A DNA stretch of 64,000 bases from Lycorma delicatula (taxonomy: Eukaryota; Arthropoda; Insecta; Hemiptera; Fulgoridae), in the NCBI RefSeq assembly GCF_047948215.1, contig NC_134465.1, positions 54,592,341-54,656,340 of the forward strand, in the 5' to 3' direction. The position numbers were made by a program, and so were the translations under genes. Positions 27,165 to 39,000 of this stretch are shown piece after piece (position 1 is the first letter of the stretch; each line of letters begins with the position of its first letter). The notes beneath the pieces were generated by a model, which had not been told where the DNA came from, made no database searches, and saw only the letters and a program-made list of their open reading frames with translations.

Positions 27165-27777
27165 TGAATATTCCAGAAGTCTCCAGAGATTCCATGCAGC
27201 TTTCTGGATTCAGAGCCTGTAAGCAGCCATGTCCGTTGTTTGTGACATGTGAGTGAGGTGTAGCCTTGTATACACTCAGACTCAGGCTGACCATAATTGA
27301 GATGTATGAGTAATTGAAACCCAACCACCAGAAAATGGTGTCCACGATCTAGTAATCTCTCTCTTTTTCAGTTTAGCCTCCAGAACCACCATAAAGTATT
27401 ACTGCAGAGGATGGTTGAGGATGATATGTATGAATGCAAATGAAGTATAATCTTGCACAGTCTCAGGTCGACCATTTCTGAGACGTGTGGTTAATTGAAA
27501 CCCAACCGCCAAAGAATAACGATATCCACAATCTAGTATTCAAATTCATATAAATGAACTGCCTTTACTAGAATTTCAACCTTAGAATGCTCGACTTCAA
27601 AATTGGCTGATTTCCAATGACGAGTTAACCACTAAACCAGCCCAGTGGGCTATGATCTAATAATCAAATCTGAATAAAAGCAACTACATTTATTAGGATT
27701 CGAACCTGAGAACACTCAACTTCAAAATAGCTGATTTACAGCAATGAGTTTTACCACTATACCAACCCAGTGGGTAC
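27165..27777 (-). mobile_element. SINE family A, outer copy split by a second SINE
   Basis: The 3' half (27165-27356) and 5' half (27654-27777, with the head ACCCACTGGGTTGG on the minus strand and a B-box near 27705) are parts of one SINE. They are cut at the GATCTAGTATTCAAATC site seen in intact copies. The break is flanked by GATCTAGTAAT (27346-27356) and GATCTAATAAT (27654-27664), a target duplication with one change. Confidence 0.75.
27357..27653 (-). mobile_element. SINE family A, inner copy
   Basis: On the minus strand it runs from the CCCACTGGGCTGGTTTAGTGG head (A-box region) through CGAGCATTCTAAGGTTGAAAT (decayed B-box), the GTGGATATCG..TTCTTTGGCGG body and the CATACATATCATCCTCA motif, to GGAGGCTAAACTGAAAAAG at the tail. 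About 297 bases, essentially full length, inserted into a copy of the same family. Confidence 0.8.
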
Positions 27778-28184
27778 ATTTAAGATCAAATATCACTATT
27801 AGACAAACAATGAAAAATTGTATTAAAAATAAATCTTCTTAACCAAATCAAATTTATATAAAGTGGATTTAAAGAAAAAAATAAATTTAGGTAATTTTAA
27901 TTGTTCTTGTGGTCTTCCTTGGTAACACTATGGTGGAATAGCATTCATGCTAGTATCATCATCATCAACAAAGATCCCAAGAGCAACTGAAAGTTCTACT
28001 AAAAAAAAAAACAAAAAACACCAAATTCTTCTTCCATTCACTGGTTAGAAGCAAAAAAACCATAAAGTATATATACATTTGATTAAGTTTATCGTAGAAA
28101 AAAAAAGGTTTCTTATTCAATCATTATGATGTGTTGAATTATAGCAAAACATGTTGGAAATAGGTTCCAAGACAGGTGACTCTA

Positions 28185-28862
28185 GCAAATAAAGACACCT
28201 GGATTCGCATTTGTTCTGAGCTCAAAGAACAGTTTGAAGCAGAAGGTATGACTTTCTAGGTTAGTGGAAACATCCGGATTCGTCCACCAAAAAAAAATTC
28301 TAAAGTCACACATCACCTTGTAAAGCGATGTTGACGGTCTTCTGGGACTCAAAAGGCCCAATTTTTAGTGACTATTTAGAAGAACAATGTACTGTGAACA
28401 GTGATTATCATTCTAATATGCTCCAGCAGAAAGTGAGACCTGCGATAAGGTGAAAACGTCAGAGTGCACTCCCAAAAGGTGTGATTCTTTTGCATGACAA
28501 CACGCACCCCCATATCGCTCAGAGAACGAGAGAAACGCTCGAGAAGTTGGTTCGGGAAGTATTGCCACATCCTCCTTACAGCCCAGACCTTGCCCCATCT
28601 GATTTTCATTTGCTCAGCCCCTCAAAGAATTTTTATGTGGCAAGAAGTTTGACAACAATGAAGCGATCAAAAAGGCGGTACACAAATGGTTCAAACAGAA
28701 AGGTTCAAACATCTATGCTGCAAGAATCAGAAAGCTCATAGAATGGTGGGATAAGTGTCTAAATGTTGCTGGAGACTATGTTGAAAAATAGTGTAAGTTT
28801 TATTGTCATTGAATAAATAGTTTTTTCTCTACATCAATTTGTCTCATTAATTACTGAATGTC
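28185..28862 (+). mobile_element. Mariner transposase relic
   Basis: Broken frames give LKEQFEAEGMTF, LTVFWDSKGPIFSDYLEE, then an intact block ILLHDNTHPHIAQRT..PHPPYSPDLAPSDFHL (28481-28620) with 34 residues between Asp of HDN and Asp of PSD, the mariner DD34D signature. After a frameshift the C-terminus reads WWDKCLNVAGDYVEK and stops near 28790. The first catalytic Asp region is lost around 28250-28330, where VETSGF joins VHQKK. A right terminal repeat is probable near 28840-28862. N-terminal DNA-binding part is missing. Confidence 0.8.
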
Positions 28863-29804
28863 CCTCTTACATATATCGGGTATTATAATTACTGTATGTC
28901 CATTACTTTACTTTGCATTTATTTTGTCTAATGTATGTTTACCACTTTCACATGGCATAACTGATTATAACTGATTTAACTGACCCCGTTATAAGCATAA
29001 AATAAAATATATATTAAAAGGTCCTAAATTATTATCTTTTGTATACTTTTTTTAACACTGTGCTGTATACTTGAAAATTATTTATATAAATTAAATTAAA
29101 CAGTTAATCAGCAAAGATTTTAGGAAAAGTAAACCACAATTGGCTAGGTATTACTGTTTGTTAAAAATACAAAAAAAAGAAAAAAGTTATGTATGAGTAA
29201 AATTAAAAAAAAAAACATTTTTATGCTTTATTTAAAATAAAGTGCTTTTAAGAAAAAAGTGTTTTTTTATACATAGTAAAGTATTTAATGAATAAATGGT
29301 TGAAGTTACAAATTTTCATTCATATAAAAATACAATATATAATATAAAAAATAAAATTACTACAAAATACTGCTTTGTAAAATATTACAGAAAAAATAGA
29401 ACAGCCTGTGTAAACTGTTATGTACTTTACCTGAAGTGCAAAACTAGCTCTACATTCTGCTATAATATAATAATGGTAAATGATAAATAATAAAAATTAT
29501 AATAACAAAAATTCTAAGTAATTAATTTATGTCCATGTGTAATTATAAATAAAAATAACAAAATTACAGAATAACACGGTTTACATGTTCTCTGCTTTGC
29601 ATTATCAAAATAAGAATAATTAATCATGCTTTACAGCTGCTAGTGATTGACAGTGAGATTGCTATAAAGTTTCATAAAAAAAGAAACAAAAAATCAAATA
29701 TATATATATGTGCAATAAAAGTGCGTAATAATAACATCTAAAACAAAAAAGATGAATTAAGTTAAAGATGCGTTGTTGCACTATGTGTATGTGTATTTTT
29801 TTTC
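28863..29804. other. Region 3' of the GAS2-like stop codon
   Basis: On the minus strand this is where the gene's 3' untranslated region must begin. A possible AATAAA (plus-strand TTTATT) lies at about 29226. I cannot place the true polyadenylation site. The plus-strand frame at 29296-29490 has no motif. Confidence 0.4.
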
Positions 29805-30029
29805 TTAGCGTCCTACTGTATCAGGTGTGGGGCTTCGATAATTTGCGCGTACTGCTGAATACGGTGTGTTAGTGCGAGGTGTCTTTGCTGGTGTTGCTGG
29901 CATGCTTGTAGCTGGTGATGATGGCCGACTCACCGCTCTAACTTGACATGGATCATGTCGTTGCAGAAAATGATCTAAAGTATCCCAACCTCCTCCAACA
30001 CGTACCATCATGTGTCTTCCTTTTAACAA
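29805..30029 (-). CDS. pigs: GAS2-like terminal exon: GAR domain end, tail and stop
   Basis: The acceptor is ACGTAG ending at 30030, then 74 codons and TAA at 29807-29805. It starts [18 protein letters not shown] and [11 protein letters not shown], the most conserved GAR motif, with the final zinc-site Cys in HDPC. The tail has repeated Ser/Thr-Pro pairs ([28 protein letters not shown]), which are possible SxIP/TP-like or kinase sites. A possible but weak donor (ACA then GTAGGA) overlaps the last codons, so a longer isoform that skips this stop is conceivable. Confidence 0.9.
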   Translation of the reverse strand: MLKGRHMMVRVGGGWDTLDHFLQRHDPCQVRAVSRPSSPATSMPATPAKTPRTNTPYSAVRANYRSPTPDTVGR

Positions 30030-33000
30030 CTACGTAAAAAAAGATTTGTTAATATATTTTAATACAATTTATGTATTTTTATACCCAATCCATTGATTGG
30101 AAGAATGACTAGTGTCTTGTTGTGACATCTTTTTTTGTTATATTGAAAGACCCAGTTTAGTTCTAGTTAAGAATAATGGATTTAAATTCAAACTTTATCA
30201 GAATAATTTAGTTGTTAGAGTTCAAATAACTGGTACTGTCTTAGAAATGGTCAGATAAGAATGGACAAGACCAATACCTGAACAGTATAATTGGATTTAC
30301 AGCTATCAAGTTATCATTTTTAAATAAATTATAAATAGGTTATGGGTATAGCCTATTTATTTTATATATCGGCTAAAATTCTCCATTTCCCTAGGAAAAT
30401 CAGAATAAAATTCAGAATCTTTTTCTATTAATTTATATATGGGAGGCAAGTGTGAATAAAATTTCATCTTCCTAATAGATCAACAACATGAAACATAAAA
30501 CACATGAAATAACAGTTATTATAACTAGAGACCGGATTTTATGCAACATAAAAATCTTGAAATATGCACGAAAAGTGTCAAAATATGCAACTTTAAATAA
30601 TAAAAAAATAGTAATTTTTAGTATTTTTATTTCAATATCAACATACAATTAGTAAGTAGTTGCATAACTATTGATAAATTTGATAATTAACAATTATTTA
30701 ACATTTTGTTACTTTTGTAAACATAAACCATCAGAGGTACTGTTCCGCAGCTGCTAAGTGCGCTCTAAGAGCTGTGCAGCTAATGGGTTTGGCCAGCTGC
30801 AACGTAAGATTTCATTTATTAACAAGGTACCCTGCCGAAAAATACTGTAAATATAGCAAAAATATGCATAATCACTAAATTTTAAGGAAAATATGCAATA
30901 ACCGGTGAGAATGGGCTTAATATGCAAATATGCAAATGCATATAATCTGGTATCTATTTATAACAGTAAATAATTTAGTATAAATGGCTGCAGAATAGTT
31001 GTTCATGATTCCCCAGGTAATGATAACGCACAAGTGCTTTTTGCCCCCCAAAAAATAAATAAATAAAAATAGCTGTCGATTTTTAATTGACTGCTGAAAA
31101 TATGAGGCAGTTGCTAAATAACAGAGCCTGCTAGCCATCAGCAATCTATAATCTTGAACTTGCCCAGTTTTTGTCATTAATACTGTTCAGTACCGATAAA
31201 GAAGTGGTCAATGAAATATGGAACTTGTTCCTGCCAATTTCAAATTGTGTGGCATGATTAGTTTTTTACAAGCGACAGGATATAGTAGTGTTGAGATGCA
31301 TCAACCATATTGTTATGTTAATGGTAATAATTTTATTGGAGACAGGACTATAGAGATTGGTGGTGGAAATATGGAGAGAGGTACAGAAATATGCATGATA
31401 AGGAAGGGATTCTGACTCTCAATTAAGATTGATGATGTTCTTAAGGAAACTGAACAAATAGTTTGTGGCATGTTATAGATATACTTTCTATTCCTGTTTA
31501 ATTTTCTGGGATGTAGAAATGAATTCCTCTTCACAAGTGTTCTCTTTAAATATCAAACAAATCGGCAAGTTTTAAATCACATACGAGTACTTATCTATAA
31601 TGTTATTGTTCATATAACAATAACTTCTCCAACCTCCATGGCAGAGTGGTAGAATCTCCTTTCATACGGTAGATTCTAGGTTAAAATCCTGGTCAGGTTT
31701 GGCATTTTCACAAAGTGCAAAAATTTATTTATCATCTGTGGCTGTAATTGGGCATTTAGTACGTAGTTACTTAAGAAATAAATAAATAAAATAAAAATAA
31801 TTTTAGTTTTTTGTAAAACTATTAGACAGAAGATAAAGCACAATTACGATAGATCCATTGATTTATACGACTGCTGGCGTGAATGTAAATTAAATGGAAG
31901 GTGTACTATCTGTAAACAACAGAAAGCTGTCAACCTAGAGTGCATTCCAAACAATGACGAACTAAAAATTAAAATGGCTGAATTGTCCCAGTTTCCATGA
32001 ATTCCTAATTCATGGAAACTGGGACCATAATCATGTCAGAACTATATTATGAAATGCTGAAAAAGCTTCAGAAGTCAATTGAAAACAAAGAGTAAGGAAA
32101 GATTATGAACAATTAATTGTGCAGTTCAAATGTGGGAGATTTGCTGGAGTGGTGCAAATTATGAATATTTTTTTATATGCGGATTTATAGTTTGATGCTT
32201 GGCTGAACCAACTGCATTTTAATTAATGGGGCTTCAATATTGTTTCTGGCCACTGTTGTGCAGTTTGGTTCTAATTAACACTTTCTAGTCTGGTGATCCA
32301 TGATGTAACAAGCAATATATATACTCATTAAATGAACAAGAAACTCTGCTGCAGACATGGTCTGATTCTTTAGAATTATAAACAAATATAGAACAAACAA
32401 ATATAGAATTATTAACAAAAAAAGGTAGGACATTTTCAACTGCCTACTCACTACTTGAAACCAAAATGAGCTTACAGATGGGTAGTAGCAATCTATTCTT
32501 TGACAAGGATCTGCAAAAAACAATGTCTTAAAAAGAGTTATTTAAAAATCACTGGGTGAATAAAATGCAACCAAAATTTGACTGCTTACAATGATGGTTT
32601 ACAGATCCATAAAACTGGTGTGGGTTACAGATTAGATAATTCTTTAAATGTGTTACTATATGAGGTGAATTATTTTTTATTTTTTAGATCTCGTTTATTT
32701 TTTATTAACTAAAATATAGATTATTCAATAACAAAAAGTAATATGAGCTCAAAAAAATCTGCTTTGGCAGTTCATGAATTTATGACCATGATCGACATGT
32801 TAAAGAATTATTTTTTTTATGTTTATGAATTTTATAATTTAATCTTTTGTTAAAACTTGATATAATGCAATCATTGAAAAATGGTTTAACATATTATCCA
32901 TTGAATAAATAAATAAAAATTTGTAATTACTTACCCTGACAAAAACATTTCTGCCAGCAATATTATAACGACCTTCACCAACTTTTTTCACCTTTAATTT

Positions 33001-36000
33001 GTCACATTTTTCACCAGTACAATGGCAATGGCGTTGAGCTGCCCTAGTAGCATGTTGTACCTGTAAAGATATCAATAATATGATACAATAATCAAGTCTT
33101 TAAAAGCATATCAGTTACTAGAGGAAGGAATAGGAGATCCAGCGTTACCTGATAGGTAATTCAGTCTTATTCTTGTTGTACAGCCATTGGAAACAGACCT
33201 GAGACCTGGAATTTGAGACCTGGAGATATGAAACAGAATCTTCAGAGATTTGTCTGTCTCTCCAGTATCCAGAATAAACTAGCTCTTCAGGTCCTAGGAT
33301 CTTCAGTATACCTGATGTACTTACATATACAGTGTCCTGGCTAAAGCTATCCAAAAAGTGACAGCTTGTATTAAGAGAATCAGTTTTAATGTTGGTAGTC
33401 AAGTTCAATGCATGCACCTTTTGTAGCTTGACAGACTTCTACATGATAATCTAACTCTTCCCAGATGTTTAGGAGCATCTGCGATGTTATTAGACCAACG
33501 TTTCAAACATTCTCCATTTTAAATCGTCCAAATCTCAAACTTTTCTTTGGTACACAAAAATGTTTAATCAATCTCAAGCCAAAACGTCCAAAGGAGTAAT
33601 GTCTGTATTTCTATATAGCCATGTAGTTTGATCTCCTTGTCTGATCCAGCATTTGTGAAAAGTGTTGTTCAAGAACATGGTAACATCATGATGAAAGTGT
33701 GGTGGAGCACCATCTTATGGGGGTCACCAGAAAATTAAAAAAGAACATTGTACGAGTTGCAAGGAAGGAAATATTGTGGATGAATATGAGCTAGCAAAAG
33801 GAATGAAAGAGTGGACCAACTTATTGAGTTTTGCACAAAGTATAATTTAATAATTGCCAATACCCATCACATTACATCACATCATAGTAGAAGAATATCC
33901 ACATGGAAAAAGCCTGGTGACACTGCATGGTATCAGATACATTATATCATGGTTAAACTAAGATTTAGAAATCAACAACTCAACTGCAATGCATATCCTA
34001 GAGCAGACATTGATATTAACCATAATTTAGTGATAATGAAGTGTAGATTGGGGTTTAAAACCCTGAAGAAATGGTGTCAGATAAACAGTGGAATTTAGAG
34101 AAGCTTGAGGAAGAGGAGGTAAAGAAGATATTTTTGAGAAGGACATTGCAAGAGGTCTGAGTAAAAACGATAAGGTAGAAAATATAGAAGAAGAATGGGA
34201 GAATGTTAAAAAGGAAATTCTTACATCAGCAGAAGCGAACAAAGAGAACTGGTAGGAAACCTTGGATATTAGAGGATATAATATGAAGCTATAGATGAAC
34301 ATAGAAAATATAAGAATGCTAGTGATGAAGAAGGTAAAAAGAACTATAGACAATTAAGAAATACTATAAACAGGAAGTGCAAATTAGCAGAAGAAGAGTG
34401 GCTTAAAGAAAAGTATTCAGAAGTGGAAAGAGAAATGATCATTGGTAAAATAGATGATAGGAAAGTTAAGGAAAATTTTGTGGTACATAAATTAAATTCT
34501 AATTGTGTTAAATAAAGATGGTACACCGACTTATAATAAAAAAGAAAAGGTCAATAGGTGGGTGGAATATACTGAAGAGTTGTATGGAGGAAATGAATTA
34601 GAAATTGGTGTTATAGAGGAAGAAGAGGAAGTCGAAGAGGATGAAAAAGGAAAATACAATACTGAGATCTGAATTTAATAGAGCACTGACAGAACTTCCC
34701 CTTTTTCGTAAATATTACACACCAGTTTTTATAATCTATCATTTCCTCACCTGCACTGCTCAGTAATTCTGCATGTATTCCGTTTATCCCAGGAGCCTTT
34801 CTGCCATTCAAATCTTTTAATGCTCTTTTAAAGGCTCCTGGGATAAACGGAATACATGCAGAATTACTGAGCAGTGCAGGTGAGGAAATGATAGATTATA
34901 AAAACTGGTGTGTAATATTTACGAAAAAGGGGAAGTTCTGTCAGACTTCAAAAAGAGTGTTATTATCATGGTACCAAAGAAAGCAGGAGCAGATAAATGT
35001 GAAGAATACAGGAAAATTAGCTTAATTAGCCATGCATAAAAAATCTTAACTAGAATTCTGTACCGAAGAATTGTGAGGAGAATGAAAGAAGTGATAGGAG
35101 AAGATCAATTTGGTTTTAGGTAAAGTACAGGGACAAGGGAAGCAATTTTAGCATTCAGATTAATAGTAGAAAGAAGATTAAAGAAAAAACCAACATATTT
35201 AGCATTTATAGACTTAGAAAAGGCATTTGATAATGTAGACTGTAATAAAATGTTCAGCATTTAAAAAATGTATGGTTCAAGTATAAAGAACAATTCTAAC
35301 ATTTACAGGAACCAAACTGCAACAGTAATAGTTCAAGAACATAAGCCGTAATAAAAAAGGGAGTCCAACAAGGATGTTCCCTATCCCCATTACTTTTTAA
35401 TCTTTATATAGAAGTACAAGTTATTGATGTTAAAGAACAATTTAGATCCGGAGAACGGTACAAGGTGAAAAGATATAGATGCAATGATTTGCTGATGATA
35501 TAGTAATTCTAGCTGAGAGTAAAAACGATTGAGAAGAAACAATGAATGGATGGATGAAGTTCTATGCAGAAACTACCGCATGAAAATAAACAAGAACAAA
35601 GCAAAAGTAATGAAATGTAGTAGAAATAATGTAGATTGTCCACTGAAAATAAAAATAGGAAGAGAAAAGATTATGAATGTAGAAGAATTCTGTTATTTGG
35701 GAAGTAGAATTACTAAAGATGGACAAAGCAGGAGTGATGTAAAATGCTGAATAGCGCAAGCGAAACAAGCTTTCAGTCAGAAATATAATTTGCTTACGTC
35801 AAAAATTAATTTAAATGTCAGGAAAACATTTTTGAAAGTATATGTTTGGAGCGCAGCTTTATATGGAAGTGAAACTTGGGCGATCAGAGTACCTGAGAAG
35901 AAAAGAGCTTTTGAAATGTGGTGCTATAAGAGAATGTTAAAACTCAGATGGGTGGAAAAGTGACAAATGAAGAGGTGTTGCAGCAAATCGATGAAGAAAG

Positions 36001-39000
36001 AAGCATTTGGAGAAATATAGTTATAAGAAGAGACAGACTTATAGGCCACATATTAAGGCATCCTGGAATAGTCGCTTTGGTATTGGAGGGACAGGGAAAA
36101 TATTAGGAAAAATTGTGAAGGTAGCCAATGTTTGGAATAATAAAACAAATTGTTAGGGATCTAGGATGAAGGGTTATACTGAAATGATACGACTGGAACT
36201 AGATAGGGAATCTTGGAGAGCTACATCAAACCAGTCAAATGACTGAAGACAAAAAAAAATAGAAAAAAATAAAATTTTTAATGCAAATATTTTGATCTAT
36301 TACAACAAAATATTCCGTTTTTTTAAATATTTAATTGTTAATACCTGGTATCTGTGATGTAGCCTATTGTGATAATATGGCTGAATGTGTTAATATATAA
36401 TTTTAAACAAAAGGCTAATGATGTTGGAAAATTTTTCGTAGCTGTATTTAACCACATTTCTCATCACAACTTTTTAAATATTTTAATAAAACTATGTTTA
36501 ACAGTAATAAAGGCGATTGTATGGGGGGAAAAAACAGGGAATAACATATCTTGCTCTTTCACAAAAACAGACAAATATTGAATGAAATGTAAAGGGATTA
36601 TATCCCTTCCATAATAACCAAGAAAGGACTGTGTTAACCTTGATTTCATCATTTTATATTTCTACTTTATATTCATATTTCTACTTTAATATCTCAAAAA
36701 AATTAAAATCCTGATCATGAAACTGATTTTTTTGAGTGCTGCATAGGGGTGAGGAAGTGTTGGAAGTTTTCAGAGTACTTTTTTTTTTACTGTAATTAAT
36801 AGTGTGTAAAGAAAAAGAACTAGGTAAAGTTTCCACCAAATTACAATTGGATTAGCTGCTAAACATTGATCCCAAGGGGAATTCAAACCCACTCTAAACA
36901 ACTTTTACAAAAAAATAAAAATAAAAAACATCTTTAAATGTAGAGATGTAGAAAATACAGAATTCTGTCTCATACTTTTATTGATAACAGTATTCTCTGC
37001 TGAGTAATAAAACTGAAAGAAAGGTAAAATAGAACAATAAATAGTACTTGGGCAAATATTTTAAAGAATTTATATAAAAAAATTGATTTTTGATCTGAAA
37101 AAATGGTTAATTTTTATAAATGAATTAATATTTAATTAAAGAAAAATTTTTCATAATCTTTTTTAATATTTAAAATAAAAATATTAGTTATTTGAATGAC
37201 TATAATTTAAAAACATAATATTTATCAAATTAAAGTCTATTCCCTATTGTCTATTATTTTATTAAAAACTTTTCTAAACAGGAATAAGCATGTTCTTTAC
37301 ATTAAAAAAAAGGAGAAAAATTGGATCTTTCTATCGCTTTATTTGTATTTTCAAGTTTAACTAGTTTAGTTAGCAGTTTTCAAGTTTTATAACTTTGACA
37401 AAGTAATTCTGTTGTAGATTATAAATTAGTTTTATCTCTTTAATTTTTATCCTCAACAAATTTTTTAAATTATTTTGATAACAATGCTAATTTAAAAAAA
37501 AAGAGCTCTGTCTTTAATTATTATATAAAAATTATATATTAATAAAAAAATTCTTCTTTTTAATTACACTTAAAATGATTCTGTTAAAAAAGGATCTCTT
37601 CAATGAAAAAATACAATTAAATAATAATTAACAAAAAACTTGTAAAACACTAATTAACTTAATTACAGTTAAATTAAAAAGCAAAGATAAAAAAAAAATG
37701 ACTAACCTTTCTATCGAGGTCACTCATATTTCTATCTGCAACTGGTGTTTGTTCTATGATTTCAAGATCCGGATCTTCTCCACTTCCTCTTGACCAATCA
37801 TCTTCTGTTGTATCACTGGGCACACCATCGCTAGCACCACCACCAGGAGGTTGAGCCCCGGCTCCACCTTCACTTGCTGTACGTCTTAATGTATCCCCGC
37901 TACCAGAATTATCCAAGACAAGACTGCGCCGTTCTGATATAGATCTTCCTCTATTCAGGGATCCACCCCATCTGTTCTCACCAGACAATGCAGAAGCAGA
38001 ACTGCACAGAGTTAGTCATTTCCATTTTCCAATGTTAGTAGTGTGAGTATTGTTAATGTATATGTAAATGTTACATGATTCAGATTCATTACATGTTTAT
38101 TAACCCGTGTTAGCAGAAATGTTAACTTATAAGTTAAATAAATTAAAATTATTTTAATTATTTAAAAAAATAAATAACTACCACCACAGTACCTAATAAA
38201 TTACAATGTTTTAAAAGTATATACAAGGTCTGTAAATAAAGTAATGAGACTAGTTTTTAACAGCCAAAGTGGCAATACTGTAAAGTTACTAGTAAACATA
38301 TGGTTATATGAACAGCTGATTTATATTAGGTATTAATATTTTTAGTCTATTGTTGCCATATGAGATGTAAACAGACTTTTTCTAAAAGGAGTTTCTGTTG
38401 TGCATTACAAAAATGAGTGATACTAATTATGAGAAATGTTGTGCAATCAAGTTTTGTGCTAAACTTGGTGAGAATGCAACTGAAACTTTTTCAAAATTGA
38501 AAAGTGCATATGGAGCTGATGCTCTGTCATGTGTCCAAGTTTTTAGGTGGTTTAAAGGATTTTCAGGTGGCCAGAAATCAGTTGCGATCGATCCATGCTC
38601 TGGAAGACCATTAATGTCAAAAAGTGATGACAATGTTGAGCGAATCAGAGACTTGATATGATAAGACCAGCGATTGACTGTCAGAATGATTGCAGAACAA
38701 CTGAATTTGAACCATACCACAGTCCATTAAATTTTGACAAATGAATTGGACATGAAAAAGTTTGTGCAAAATTGGTCCCAAAAAACCACACTGTTGAGCA
38801 GAAAACCAACAGGATGGAAGTATGCCACGATCTTCTAGGGTGAATTGAAACTGCTGATTTTCTAGAAAAATGTTATTACTGGAGATGTATCATGGATATT
38901 TGAGTACGACCCAGAAACAAAATGCCAGAGCAAAAACTGGCACACTTCAAACTCACCACGTCCCAAAAAAGCAAAAATGAGCAAATCAAAAATCAAACCA

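Noticed and set aside
27700..27777. tRNA gene (B-box-like GGATTCGAACC)
   Set aside because: No paired acceptor or anticodon arm; it is the decayed head of a SINE.
28376..28609. Minus-strand frames over the mariner
   Set aside because: Shadows of the plus-strand transposase block at 28481-28741.
32275..32523. 82-codon minus-strand frame
   Set aside because: No motif; lies inside an intron in unclassified AT-rich DNA.
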